Made by a program: the position numbers and the translations under genes. Positions 1 to 9,095 of a stretch of DNA of 64,000 nucleotides are shown here, piece after piece; the stretch's first letter is position 1; each line of letters begins with the position of its first letter. Source of the stretch: Microbacterium sp. SORGH_AS_0969 (lineage in GTDB: Bacteria; Actinomycetota; Actinomycetes; Actinomycetales; Microbacteriaceae); the NCBI RefSeq assembly GCF_030818255.1, contig NZ_JAUTAG010000001.1, positions 2,356,001 through 2,420,000 on the forward strand, given 5' to 3'. Below the pieces are notes generated by a model. That model had not been told where the DNA came from. It saw only the letters and a program-made list of their open reading frames with translations, and ran no database searches.

Positions 1-3000
1 CCAACACGCGCGCGGAGCGTCCGGCCGACGTCGGAGGGACGGTCCAGCTCGCGAGCTTCAACGTGCTCAATTACTTCACGACCACCGCGGAGGACGTCGG
101 TTGCGACTCGGTCTACACCGACCGCGAGGGCAACCCGATCACGGCGAACCGCTGCCCTGAGCCCGGTCCGCGCGGAGCGGCGAACGACGAAAACCTGCAG
201 CGCCAGCAGGCGAAGATCGTCGCCGCGTTGAACGCGATGGATGCCGAGGTCGTCTCGCTCGAGGAGATCGAGAACTCCGCTGCCCTCGGTAAGCCCCGTG
301 ACGAGGCCCTGTCCACCCTCGTCGCCGCGCTGAACGCCGATCTCGGCGAGGACGCGTGGGCCTTCGTGCCGTCGCCGAACGCCCTTCCGGCATCGGAGGA
401 CGTCATCCGCACGGCCTTCATCTACAAGAAGGCGGCGGTCAGCCCGGTCGGCGACAGCGTCATCCTCGACGACCCGGCCTTCTCCAACGCGCGCCAGCCG
501 CTCGCCCAGGCGTTCGCGCCCGCCGGTGGCGACGACGCCGCCTTCGTGGCCATCGTGAACCACTTCAAGTCGAAGAGCGACAGCGACCCGGCTGCCGGAG
601 GCGACAACGCAGCCGGTGACCAGGGCGCCTTCAACGGCGACCGCGTGCGCCAGGCGGAGGCTCTCGTCGGCTTCGCCGACGAGCAGGCGGAGGCCCCCGC
701 CTCCGGCGCGGTGTTCCTGCTCGGTGACTTCAATGCCTACACGCAAGAAGACCCGATCCAGGTGCTCCGCGACGCGGGGTACGTCGACCTGGCCGGCGAC
801 ACCGGGAAGTACACGTACTCGTACGACGGTCAGTCGGGCTCGCTCGATCACGTGCTGGCATCGCCGGCGGCGCGGGAGCTCGTCACCGGCACGGACGTCT
901 GGAACATCAACGCCGGCGAAGCGCTCGCGCTCGAGTACAGCCGTTACAACGCGAACGTCCGCAACTTCTACGACGCCTCTCCCTACCGCTCGAGCGACCA
1001 CGACCCCGTGGTCGTGGGTCTCGACCTGTCGGGGACGACCGAGCTCAACCTGCTGAACATCAACGACTTCCACGGGCGCATCGACGCCAACACGGTCACC
1101 TTCGCCGGCACGATCGAGCAGCTGCGCGCCGAGAAGGGCGATGACCGCTCGCTCTTCCTCTCCAACGGCGACAACATCGGCGCCTCGCTGTTCGCCTCGG
1201 CGAACGCCCAAGACGCCCCCACGATCGACGTGCTCAACGCGCTCGAGGTCGCGGCATCCGGAGTCGGAAACCACGAGTTCGACAAGGGCATCGACGACCT
1301 CACCGGTCGCGTCACCGAGCGCGCGGCATTCCCCTACCTCGGGGCGAACGTCTACCGCGACGGTCAGCCGGTGCTCCCCGGGTACGAGATCGTCGAGGTG
1401 AACGGCCTCCGGGTCGGCGTCGTCGGCGCCGTCACCGAGGAGACCGCCTCGCTCGTCAGCCCCGAGGGAATCGAGGGCATCGAGTTCCGCGAACCGGTCG
1501 CCGAGGTGAACCGCGTCGTGGCCGAGATCCGCGATCAGGTCGACGTCCTCGTGGCGGAGTACCACGAGGGCGCCCTGCAGGGCGAGACGTCGGGAGGCAC
1601 CCTCGATGACGCCCTCGCGCGTGGCGGAGCGTTCGCGCGCATCGTCACGGAGACGGATGCCGACGTCGACGCGATCTTCACCGGTCACACCCACGAGGAG
1701 TACGCGTGGGACGCACCGATCCCCGGCACCGACGGAACGCGTCCCATCCTGCAGACCGGCAACTACGGCGAGAACATCGGACAGGTCGTCCTGACGATCG
1801 ACCGCGCGAGCCGCGACGTCATCGGCCACGAGGCCCGCAACGTCCCGCGGCTCTCGGCCGAGGAGGTCGAGGGTGACGACGAGCAGACCTCCGAGAACAG
1901 CAAGGCTCTGGATGCCGAGCTCATCGCGACCTACCCCCGCGTCGCCGAGGTCGCCGACATCGTCGATCGCGCCCTCGCCGAGGCCGAGCGGGTCGGTTCG
2001 CAGCCGGTCGGGTCGGTGTCGGCGGACATCACGACGGCATTCCGGGGTGGCGCGTACGTCGACGGTGTCTACCAGGGCGGTGAGCGCGACGATCGCTCGA
2101 AGCAGTCGGCGCTCGGCAACCTCGTGGCCGACGCCCTGCACGACACGCTCGCCGACCCCGTGCGCGGTGACGCCGACCTCGCGGTGGTGAACCCGGGCGG
2201 TCTGCGCGCGGAGCTGCTGCGCGGCGACGACGGCGTGATCACCTTCGCCGAGGCCAATGCCGTGCTGCCGTTCGTGAACAACCTCGGAACCACGAGCCTC
2301 ACCGGCGACCAGCTGCGTCGTCTGTTGGAGCAGCAGTGGGGCGACGCGGCCGGTCGTGCCGCGACACTCTCGCTGAGCGTGTCCGAGAACGTGCGTTACA
2401 CCTACGACGCCACGCGCGCGCCCGGCGAGCGCATCACCGGCATCTGGATCGACGGGATGCCGGTCGACCCGGCCGCGTCGTACCGGGTGGGCTCCTTCAG
2501 CTTCCTGCTCTCGGGAGGCGACGCCTTCACGGTGTTCGACGAGGGAACCGATTCGCGCGACTCCGGTCTGATCGACCGGGACGGCTGGATCGCGTACCTC
2601 ACGTCCCACCCCGACCTCGCTCCCGACTTCACCGCGCGGGGCGTCCAGGTGACGGGTGCGCCGACCGAGGCGGCCCGCGGGACCGAGGCCGCGTTCACCG
2701 TGTCGGGCCTCGACCTCACCTCCCTCGGCAGTCCCGCGGCCACCGAAGCCAGCGTCACCGTCGGCTCAGGAGAGTCGCGAACGGTCGCCGTGCGCGACGG
2801 CGTCGCCGAGGTTGCGGTTGCCGTTCCTGCGGACGCGCCCGACGTGCTCGACATCACCGTTTCGACGGCCTCCGGCTCCACCGCCACGGTTCCCCTGCGC
2901 GTGGTCGGGGGCGCCGAGGTGCCGGCCGCTCCCGGCGGCGGCGACGGCGGCGAGGCGGCGCCCCCGCGCGGCCCCGACGGACTTCCGCGCACCGGTGCGG

Positions 3001-3095
3001 ATACGGCGTGGATGGGCGGCGGAGTCCTCGCGGCCCTCGCCCTGCTCGCGCTCGGCGTGGCCGTGCGGCGGCGCGGGATGCGTCAGGCCGACTGA
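1..3095 (+). CDS. Cell-wall anchored ExeM/NucH-type nuclease fused to 5'-nucleotidase (5' end outside window)
   Basis: The reading frame is open to the left edge, and the upstream codons complete the motif LASFNVLNYF, so the GTG at 63 is internal and the true start lies outside. The first ~320 residues form an endonuclease/exonuclease/phosphatase domain (LASFNVLNYF, SLEEIEN, LLGDFNAY, SSDHDPVVVG). Next comes a UshA-type metallophosphatase (NINDFHGR, NGDNIGAS, GNHEFDKG, FTGHTHEEY) and a 5'-nucleotidase C-terminal domain (VNPGGLRAE, FVNNLGTTSL). The C-terminus carries LPRTG about 37 residues from the end, a hydrophobic helix and an Arg-rich tail, which is a sortase signal. The family degrades extracellular DNA and then dephosphorylates nucleotides; I infer phosphate or nucleoside scavenging at the cell wall. 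Confidence 0.9.
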   Translation, partial: NTRAERPADVGGTVQLASFNVLNYFTTTAEDVGCDSVYTDREGNPITANRCPEPGPRGAANDENLQRQQAKIVAALNAMDAEVVSLEEIENSAALGKPRDEALSTLVAALNADLGEDAWAFVPSPNALPASEDVIRTAFIYKKAAVSPVGDSVILDDPAFSNARQPLAQAFAPAGGDDAAFVAIVNHFKSKSDSDPAAGGDNAAGDQGAFNGDRVRQAEALVGFADEQAEAPASGAVFLLGDFNAYTQEDPIQVLRDAGYVDLAGDTGKYTYSYDGQSGSLDHVLASPAARELVTGTDVWNINAGEALALEYSRYNANVRNFYDASPYRSSDHDPVVVGLDLSGTTELNLLNINDFHGRIDANTVTFAGTIEQLRAEKGDDRSLFLSNGDNIGASLFASANAQDAPTIDVLNALEVAASGVGNHEFDKGIDDLTGRVTERAAFPYLGANVYRDGQPVLPGYEIVEVNGLRVGVVGAVTEETASLVSPEGIEGIEFREPVAEVNRVVAEIRDQVDVLVAEYHEGALQGETSGGTLDDALARGGAFARIVTETDADVDAIFTGHTHEEYAWDAPIPGTDGTRPILQTGNYGENIGQVVLTIDRASRDVIGHEARNVPRLSAEEVEGDDEQTSENSKALDAELIATYPRVAEVADIVDRALAEAERVGSQPVGSVSADITTAFRGGAYVDGVYQGGERDDRSKQSALGNLVADALHDTLADPVRGDADLAVVNPGGLRAELLRGDDGVITFAEANAVLPFVNNLGTTSLTGDQLRRLLEQQWGDAAGRAATLSLSVSENVRYTYDATRAPGERITGIWIDGMPVDPAASYRVGSFSFLLSGGDAFTVFDEGTDSRDSGLIDRDGWIAYLTSHPDLAPDFTARGVQVTGAPTEAARGTEAAFTVSGLDLTSLGSPAATEASVTVGSGESRTVAVRDGVAEVAVAVPADAPDVLDITVSTASGSTATVPLRVVGGAEVPAAPGGGDGGEAAPPRGPDGLPRTGADTAWMGGGVLAALALLALGVAVRRRGMRQAD

Positions 3096-3109
3096 ACCCT
3101 GAGAGAGAA

Positions 3110-3141
3110 GGGGCCCCGGATGCCACGGCATCCGGGGCCCC
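3110..3141. terminator. Bidirectional intrinsic terminator hairpin
   Basis: A perfect 15-bp stem (GGGGCCCCGGATGCC paired with its reverse complement) with a 2-nt loop lies between the convergent nuclease and LacI-type genes. It is followed by a short T-containing stretch. The stem contains the GGATGCC heptamer common throughout this window. Confidence 0.8.
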
Positions 3142-3147
3142 GTTCTG

Positions 3148-4158
3148 TCACGCGCTCCGCGGGGGAGCGGTGGAGGCGCGCACGACCAGGCGTGTGACCG
3201 CCTCGGTGCGTCGGGCGGGTTCGTCGGTGCCCTCGATCATGGACAGCAGCAGCCGCGTCGCTTCGACCCCCTGGTCGAGGGGATACTGCTCGACCGTGGT
3301 GAGCGAGAACATCTCGGCGTAGTCGTGGCCGTCGATGCCGACCACGCTGAGCTCGGTCGGAACCGAGATGCCCATGCGGCGAGCGGCGATGATGACCCCG
3401 ATCGCGACCTCGTCGCACGCGGCCACGACACCGGTCGGACGCGACCCCGCGTCGGCGAGGAACGACGCAGCGGCCGCATAGGCGTCAGTGATCGTCAGCG
3501 TCGAGGGCACGCTGCGGATACGGACGGCGAGCCCGTGATCGTTCATCGCGTTGCGATAGCCGATCGAGCGTTCGTCGACGTCCTTCGCCGGGGCGTCGGT
3601 CGGGGGAGTGCTGCCGACGAAGGCGATGTCGGTGTGCCCCAGTGCGATCAGGTGCTGCGTGATGATCCGCGTGATCGCGACGTTGTCGAGGCCGAGGGTC
3701 GGGACTCCGGAGAGCGGGTTGCCGATACTGACGACGGGCTTGCCGATGTTCGCCAGGCGCTCCAGGTCGGCGTCGTCGGGCTCGAGCGCCACCGCGATGA
3801 TCCCGTCGAACCGTTTGCGGGCGAGGTACGTCGAGTAGAGGCTCTCGCGGTCGTTGGAACCGGGCTCGGCGACATAGAGGGTGACGTCGTACCCCCGGGG
3901 GATGAGCGTCCGTTCGACGCCCTCGACGATGGCGCCGAAGTACCACCGGTTCACCTTGGGGACGATGAGCGCGATCGTACGCGTGCGGCCGGTCGCCAGG
4001 CTCACGGCGCTGGTGGACGGCACGTATCCGAGGGTCGACGCCGCGTCCGAGACGCGACGACGGGTGTCGTCGGAGACGTAGCCGCCGCCGGTCAGCGCAC
4101 GACTCGCCGTCGATTTCGACACGCCTGCCAGGCGAGCCACATCGGCGATTCCGCTCAT
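3148..4158 (-). CDS. LacI-family transcriptional repressor of the adjacent sugar transporter
   Basis: The 336-residue protein starts with the LacI helix-turn-helix (IADVARLAGVSKSTASRAL) followed by the hinge, then the periplasmic-binding-protein-like effector domain (RTIALIVPKVNRWYFGAIVEGVE). Length and architecture match the GalR/LacI family. It is divergent from a sugar ABC transporter, and two near-identical palindromes with the central CG typical of LacI operators lie in the shared region. One is close to its own start and one overlaps the predicted transporter start site. I infer autoregulation and repression of the transporter, relieved by a sugar. The effector cannot be told from sequence. 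Confidence 0.92.
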   Translation of the reverse strand: MSGIADVARLAGVSKSTASRALTGGGYVSDDTRRRVSDAASTLGYVPSTSAVSLATGRTRTIALIVPKVNRWYFGAIVEGVERTLIPRGYDVTLYVAEPGSNDRESLYSTYLARKRFDGIIAVALEPDDADLERLANIGKPVVSIGNPLSGVPTLGLDNVAITRIITQHLIALGHTDIAFVGSTPPTDAPAKDVDERSIGYRNAMNDHGLAVRIRSVPSTLTITDAYAAAASFLADAGSRPTGVVAACDEVAIGVIIAARRMGISVPTELSVVGIDGHDYAEMFSLTTVEQYPLDQGVEATRLLLSMIEGTDEPARRTEAVTRLVVRASTAPPRSA

Positions 4159-4230
4159 CGGTGTGTTCCTCGGTGTCCGGTCGACCTCCGTGTCGACGTC
4201 GAAGCAGATTACCTGAGATTCACCCTTTAT

Positions 4231-4242
4231 GGAACCGGTTCC
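4231..4242. promoter_or_regulatory. LacI-type operator, repressor-proximal
   Basis: GGAACCGGTTCC is a perfect 12-bp palindrome with a central CG, 73 bp upstream of the repressor start. It matches the second site at 4340 in 11 of 12 positions. Confidence 0.7.
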
Positions 4243-4305
4243 CCCGCGAATCGTCGCCCGAGATCCGCGTGATTTCGCCAGTTACGCGTTCGTGATATTT
4301 CGATG

Positions 4306-4334
4306 TTGCGCAACTTCTGGTTCTCGCCTACGGT
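4306..4334 (+). promoter_or_regulatory. Candidate promoter of the sugar ABC operon
   Basis: TTGCGC (4306-4311) and TACGGT (4329-4334) are separated by 17 nt, a plausible vegetative -35/-10 pair. The predicted start site would fall at about 4341, inside the second operator. This is a pattern-based guess. Confidence 0.45.
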
Positions 4335-4339
4335 GATCT

Positions 4340-4351
4340 GGAATCGGTTCC
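4340..4351. promoter_or_regulatory. LacI-type operator, transporter-proximal
   Basis: GGAATCGGTTCC differs from the perfect palindrome at 4231 by one base and lies just downstream of the candidate -10 box. That position fits repression by blocking initiation. The 109-bp spacing between the two sites (about ten helical turns) would allow looping. Confidence 0.65.
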
Positions 4352-4395
4352 TGACAGAATCCGATGCACCATTGAACTCGAAGAGGAGAGACCAC

Positions 4396-5724
4396 ATGGG
4401 TATGTCACAGCGGTATCGCCTGCTGGCCCCCGTCGGGCTGCTGGCGGTCGGCGCGATCGCACTCGCAGGCTGCGCCGAGGGTGACAGCGGGGGCGGCACG
4501 AGCTCGGGGGGCGAGACCACCGTCCGCATCTCCGGCGGTATCACCGGCAGCGAAGCCGACCTGCTGAACCAGTCGTTCGAGAAGTTCACCGCCGACACCG
4601 GCATCAAGGTCGTCTACACCGGCGACAAGAGCTTCGAGGGCAACATCGTCACGAAGGTGACGGGTGGAGACGCCCCCGACATCGCGATCGTCCCGCAGCC
4701 GGGTCTGCTCAAGACCCTCATCGGCACCGGCGACGTGCAGAAGGCGTCCGACACCGTCTCGTCGAACGTCGACAAGTACTGGGGCGAGGACTGGAAGTCC
4801 TACGGCAGCGAAGACGGCACGTTCTACGCGGCTCCCATGCTCGCCAACCTCAAGGGCTACGTCTGGTACTCGCCGGCGAAGTTCAAGGAGTGGGGCGTCG
4901 AGGTCCCGAAGACGCTCGACGAGCTCATGACCCTCACGGCCACGATCCAGCAGAAGACCGGCGCCGCCCCCTGGTGCGCGGGCTTCGCGTCCGGCGACGC
5001 CTCGGGCTGGCCGGGCACCGACTGGATCGAGGACATGGTCCTGCGCCAGTCCGGACCCGAGGTGTACGACCAGTGGGTCGCCAACGAGGTCAAGTTCACC
5101 GACGCGCCGATCAAGGAAGCGTTCGACGCCACCGGCAAGATCCTGCTGAACCCGCAGTACGTCAACGCCGGTTTCGGTGACGTCAAGAGCATCAACTCGG
5201 TGGCCTTCGCCGACGTGGCCGCCAAGGTCGCCGACGGCAGCTGCCCGATGACCCACCAGGCGTCGTTCCTGTCGTCGAACTTCCAGACGGTCAAGACCGC
5301 CTCGGGCGGCGAGGTGAAGGTCGCTCCCGACGGTGACGTCTACGCCTTCCTGCTCCCCGGCGTGACCGAGGGCAAGCTCGCGGTCGAGGGTGGCGGCGAG
5401 TTCGTCACCGCGTTCTCAGACGACGCGAACGTGCAGAAGGTCGTGGAGTTCATGTCGACGCCCGAGTTCGCGGATGCCCGTGTGAAGCTCGGCGGCGTGA
5501 TCTCGGCGAACAAGGGCGCTGACCCCTCGCTGGCGTCCAGCGAATTCCTCACCGAGGCGATGAAGACGCTGCAGGACCCGAACACCACGCTGCGTTTCGA
5601 CGCATCCGACCTGATGCCCGCGACCGTCGGTTCGGGATCGTTCTGGAAGGGCATGGTCAGCTGGATCGACGGTACGCCGACCGACCAGGTCCTGAGCGAC
5701 ATCCAGGCCGGCTACAACAACTGA
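4396..5724 (+). CDS. Sugar ABC transporter substrate-binding lipoprotein
   Basis: The ATG at 4396 follows the strong ribosome binding site GAAGAGGAG; an open frame extends further upstream but lacks a plausible start. The 442-residue protein has a lipoprotein signal with lipobox LAGC (Cys26) and a Ser/Gly linker, then an extracellular solute-binding family 1 fold. The stretch WCAGFASGDASGWPGTDW and the overall length recall alpha-glucoside binding proteins of the AglE kind; I hold that substrate loosely. It is the first gene of an operon with two permeases. No ATPase is present, so a shared MsiK-type ATPase elsewhere is likely. Confidence 0.9.
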   Translation: MGMSQRYRLLAPVGLLAVGAIALAGCAEGDSGGGTSSGGETTVRISGGITGSEADLLNQSFEKFTADTGIKVVYTGDKSFEGNIVTKVTGGDAPDIAIVPQPGLLKTLIGTGDVQKASDTVSSNVDKYWGEDWKSYGSEDGTFYAAPMLANLKGYVWYSPAKFKEWGVEVPKTLDELMTLTATIQQKTGAAPWCAGFASGDASGWPGTDWIEDMVLRQSGPEVYDQWVANEVKFTDAPIKEAFDATGKILLNPQYVNAGFGDVKSINSVAFADVAAKVADGSCPMTHQASFLSSNFQTVKTASGGEVKVAPDGDVYAFLLPGVTEGKLAVEGGGEFVTAFSDDANVQKVVEFMSTPEFADARVKLGGVISANKGADPSLASSEFLTEAMKTLQDPNTTLRFDASDLMPATVGSGSFWKGMVSWIDGTPTDQVLSDIQAGYNN

Positions 5725-5849
5725 CCTCTTGAGGTCCACCCGATGGGTCGTCCGTGCTGCGGGCGGCCCATCGGGGCCATACTTCTCATCTGCCCGGCAT
5801 GGCCCGGGCACTCATCGGTGGGCACGAAGGCGTGTTCGGGAGGGACGTC

Positions 5850-7202
5850 ATGACCGAGATCACACACGTGGAGAAGACGCCGTCGGCGTCTCCTCCGCCG
5901 CGGGGGCGAGCGGCGGCGAAGCCGCGAGACTCCGCGCCACAGCGCCGGACCACGATCCTCGTGGTCATGGTCGGGCTCATCCTCGTGGTGGCGCTCTTCC
6001 TCTTCATGGTCACGAGGGCCCCGGCCGAAACGAAGCCCACGACTCTGGGCTTCTCGCTCAACAGCTTCTTCAACTGGCTCGGCGGACTGAACCCGCTCGT
6101 GCAGATCCCCCTCGTGCTCCTGGTCTTCGGTGCCGTCGTGGGGCTCCTCCTGCTGCTCATCGAGTACGCGCCGCGCTCCGGAAAGGGCTACTTCTGGCTG
6201 CGGCTCGTCGCGTGCTTCGCGATCCCCGTGCTCGCGTTCATGCTCCTGCGTCCGTACCAGAACGCCGTCATCTACGTGCTCGGCATCGCGGTACTCCTCG
6301 GCGCGATCCTCTTCTACGCCGACTACCGCTCGCGTCAAGGTGCCGGCTACCTGTTCCAGCTCATCCTGTTCGCCGCCCCCGCCGCCATCCTGCTGCTCCT
6401 GGGCCTGGTGTACCCCGCCATCACCACCTTCTTCCAGTCGTTCTTCGACAAGACCGGTGACAACTTCGTCGGACTGGACAACTACGTCTGGACCTTCACG
6501 AACCCCGAGGGCTTCTGGTCGGTCATCAACACCCTCATCTGGGTGCTGCTCGCCCCGACCATCGCCACCGCGATCGGCCTGGCCTACGCGGTCTTCATCG
6601 ACCGGGCGGCGGGCGAGAAGTACCTGAAGGTGCTCATCTTCATGCCGTTCGCGATCTCGTTCGTCGGCGCCGGCATCATCTGGAAGTTCGTCTACGACTT
6701 CCGTCAGGGCGACCAGATCGGCATCCTGAACGCCATCGTCACCGCCTTCGGTGGGCAACCCGTCTCGTGGCTCGCCGCGACGCCCCTGGTCAACACCCTT
6801 CTCCTCGTCGTGGTGTTCATCTGGAGCCAGACCGGTCTCGCGATGGTCATCCTCTCGGCCGCCATCAAGGCCGTGCCGCCGGAGCAGATGGAGGCCGCCG
6901 AACTCGACGGTGCGAGCGCGTGGGAGCGGTTCATCAACGTCACCGTTCCCGGCATCCGCTCCTCGCTCATCGTGGTCCTGACCACGATCGCCATCGGCGC
7001 GCTGAAGATCTACGACATCGTCGCCGTCATGACGGGTGGTCGCAACGACTCGACCGTGCTCGCGTTCGAGATGGTGAACCAGCAGCAGCGGTTCCAGAGT
7101 TACGGCCACTCCGCGGCACTGGCGGTCGTGCTGTTCGTCTTCGTGCTGCCGCTGATCATCTTCAACGTGCGCCAGATCCGGAAGCAGAGGGAACTGCGAT
7201 GA
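5850..7202 (+). CDS. Sugar ABC transporter permease, MalF/AglF type
   Basis: The start at 5850 has GGGAGGG just upstream. The 450-residue protein has a cytoplasmic N-terminus and more hydrophobic helices than a minimal MalF: about four before the conserved permease core, as in AglF-like proteins. The EAA loop that contacts the ATPase is EQMEAAELDGASAWERF. The stop overlaps the next permease's start as ATGA (7199-7202), so the two are translationally coupled. It would form a heterodimeric channel with the following gene. Confidence 0.9.
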   Translation: MTEITHVEKTPSASPPPRGRAAAKPRDSAPQRRTTILVVMVGLILVVALFLFMVTRAPAETKPTTLGFSLNSFFNWLGGLNPLVQIPLVLLVFGAVVGLLLLLIEYAPRSGKGYFWLRLVACFAIPVLAFMLLRPYQNAVIYVLGIAVLLGAILFYADYRSRQGAGYLFQLILFAAPAAILLLLGLVYPAITTFFQSFFDKTGDNFVGLDNYVWTFTNPEGFWSVINTLIWVLLAPTIATAIGLAYAVFIDRAAGEKYLKVLIFMPFAISFVGAGIIWKFVYDFRQGDQIGILNAIVTAFGGQPVSWLAATPLVNTLLLVVVFIWSQTGLAMVILSAAIKAVPPEQMEAAELDGASAWERFINVTVPGIRSSLIVVLTTIAIGALKIYDIVAVMTGGRNDSTVLAFEMVNQQQRFQSYGHSAALAVVLFVFVLPLIIFNVRQIRKQRELR

Positions 7203-8178
7203 CCACCTCGACCGTCGTTCTCGAGCCGACGTCCGACGGGCGGAGCGCTCGCCAGGTCGCCCGCGACACGCGCAAGCACGAGGCCATGGCGCGCAAGCGC
7301 CTCACGTCGAAGGGCGCGACGATCGCGGCCGTCGTGATCGCCTTCTTCTGGACCATCCCGACGTTCGGCCTGTTCGTGACGTCGTTCCGGCCCGGATCCG
7401 ACACCCAGTCGACCGGGTGGTGGACGGTCTTCACCGACCCCAGCTTCACGCTGGAGAACTACCGGCTGGCCTTCACCTCGGGTGGCACGGCGCTGACCCT
7501 CGCGCAGTCGTTCCTCAACTCCCTGGCGATCACGATCCCGGTTGTGCTGTTCGCTCTCGCGATCGCGTCGCTCATCGCGTACGCGTTCGCGTGGATCGAC
7601 TTCAAGGGGCGGAACTTCTTCTTCATCTTCATCTTCGCGTTGCAGATCGTGCCGCTGCAGATGGCCCTGGTGCCGCTGCTGAGCCTGTTCTCGCGCGGGC
7701 TGACGATCAACGAGGTCACGATTTTCCCGGGCTTCGACCTGCGCGGCGTGGAGCACAGCTTCGCGACCGTGTGGATTGCGCACGTGATCTTCGCGATGCC
7801 GCTGGCCATCTTCCTGCTGCACAACTTCATCGCCGAGATCCCGCACGAGGTGATCGAGGCGGCGCGTGTGGACGGTGCCGGACACGGCCAGGTGTTCTTC
7901 CGCATCATCCTCCCGCTCGCCGCCCCGGCGCTCGCGTCGTTCGCGGTGCTCGAGTTCATCTGGGTGTGGAACGACCTGCTGGTGTGGCGACGATCTTCGC
8001 GCCATCGTCATCGCTGCCGCTGACGCAGTCGCTGAACTCGCTGTCGGGCACCTGGGGAGACCAGTGGTTCCTGCAGTCGGCCGGTACGTTCATCTCGATC
8101 CTCGTGCCGATCATCGTGTTCTTCCTCCTGCAGCGGTTCTTCGTCCGCGGCCTCCTCGCCGGCGCCACGAAGGGCTGA
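7199..8178 (+). pseudogene. Sugar ABC transporter permease, MalG/AglG type, with one frameshift
   Basis: The ATG at 7199 overlaps the previous stop. The reading frame encodes MTTSTVVLEP through about six membrane helices and the EAA loop (EVIEAARVDGAGHGQVFFRI) to VWNDLLV near 7984. It then needs one missing base to continue as ATIFAPSSSLPLTQS in the next frame, ending RGLLAGATKG at 8178. Both halves are intact and contiguous, so this is a single-base deletion near 7985, either a real mutation or a sequencing error. If real, the last membrane helix and tail are lost and the transporter is probably dead. Repaired length is about 326 residues. Confidence 0.85.
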
Positions 8179-8192
8179 GGTCAGGCACGACC

Positions 8193-8235
8193 GGAGGGGC
8201 GTGGCATCCGTTTTGGGGGATGCCACGCCCCTTCC
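8193..8235. terminator. Terminator hairpin after the sugar operon
   Basis: A stem of about 15 bp (GGGGCGTGGCATCC paired with GGATGCCACGCCCC), with an eight-base loop, lies 15 nt after the permease stop. It again contains the GGCATCC/GGATGCC pair. Confidence 0.75.
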
Positions 8236-8331
8236 TGTGTCGGGCGCGCACACGCGGCTTGTCGGGTGTGCGGTGGCGGGTGCGCGGTACGCGTGCGGGC
8301 GCGCGGTGGCGGGGCGGGGGTTGCGCTCGCG

Positions 8332-8862
8332 CATAAACGCGATTCGCGCGCGGAAACGCGGTGTGCTCGCGTTTCTGTGAGTGGATGGCGTTTATGCGTG
8401 GCCGTTGGGTGCCTCGCGAGCTTTGGGCTGCCTCGCGGTTGCGGTGCGTCGGGTGGTGGGGCGGGGGTTCCGCTGGCGCATAAACGGGATTCGCGCGCGG
8501 AAACGCGGTGTGCTCGCGTTTTTGTGAGTGGATGGCGTTTATGCGTGGCCGTTGGGTGCCTCGCGAGCTTCGGGCTGCCTCGCGGATGCGGTGCGTCGGG
8601 CCGCGGGGTGAGGGTTGCGCTCGCGCATAAACGCGATTCGCGCGCGGAAACGCGGTGTGCTCGCGTTTTTGTGAGTGGACGGCGTTCATGTGTGGCCGTC
8701 GGGGAGCCCGCTCACCTCGGATGCCGGATGCCGGATGCCGGATGCCGGATGCCGTGAGTGGGGCGTCGAAGGGGCGGCGCGGGTGCGACCCCCCCCCGCA
8801 TAAACGCGATTCGCGCGCATAAACACGATGTGCTCGCGTTTCTGTGAGTGGATCGCGTTTAT
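8332..8862. repeat. Array of four 65-bp CATAAACGC...GCGTTTATG palindromic elements
   Basis: Copies lie at 8332-8396, 8479-8543, 8626-8690 and 8799-8862. Each begins CATAAACG and ends in CGTTTAT or a one-base variant, with a second nested inverted pair (AAACGCG and CGCGTTT) inside. The first three sit in a 147-bp tandem repeat whose spacer (GTGCCTCGCGAGCTT and flanks) is also duplicated. No convincing gene is present across 8240-9095. Single copies of the same element occur at 23785 and 61389, all in gaps between convergent genes. Confidence 0.8.
8719..8753. repeat. Five tandem copies of GGATGCC
   Basis: Five perfect head-to-tail copies of the 7-bp unit GGATGCC. The same heptamer is dispersed as single copies throughout the window. 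Confidence 0.9.
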
Positions 8863-8865
8863 CGA

Positions 8866-9095
8866 TGCCAGCCCGGCCCGGCGCCCACCCCGCCCGGCGC
8901 GGAGCGGCTTGGAGCGGTGCCGTCTCGCCCGGCCCGGCCCCCGCCCGGCCCGGCCCAGTGCCCGCCCGACCCGACCCGGCCCGACCCGACCCGGCCCAGC
9001 CCGACCCGGCCCGGCGCGACCCGGCCCAGCGCGACCCGGCCCAGCGCGACCCGGCCCAGCGCGGCCCGCCCGCGGGCGCGGCGCGCGGGCGCGGG
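8866..9095. repeat. Low-complexity CCCGGCCC-rich tract
   Basis: About 200 bp of nearly pure G+C made of degenerate CCCGGCC/CCCGACC units, including three perfect copies of the 15-mer GCGACCCGGCCCAGC at 9016-9060. Several frames are open only because stop codons need A/T; I see no gene. It ends at the stop codon of the DUF305 gene. Confidence 0.7.

Noticed and set aside
8332..8862. CRISPR array
   Set aside because: The repeats are 65 bp palindromes inside a 147-bp tandem whose spacers are also repeated; there are no unique spacers and no cas genes.
8240..9095. Open frames in the repeat-rich gap
   Set aside because: They are open because the DNA is almost free of A/T and repeat units are multiples of three (147 bp). 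No start signal or family motif is present.
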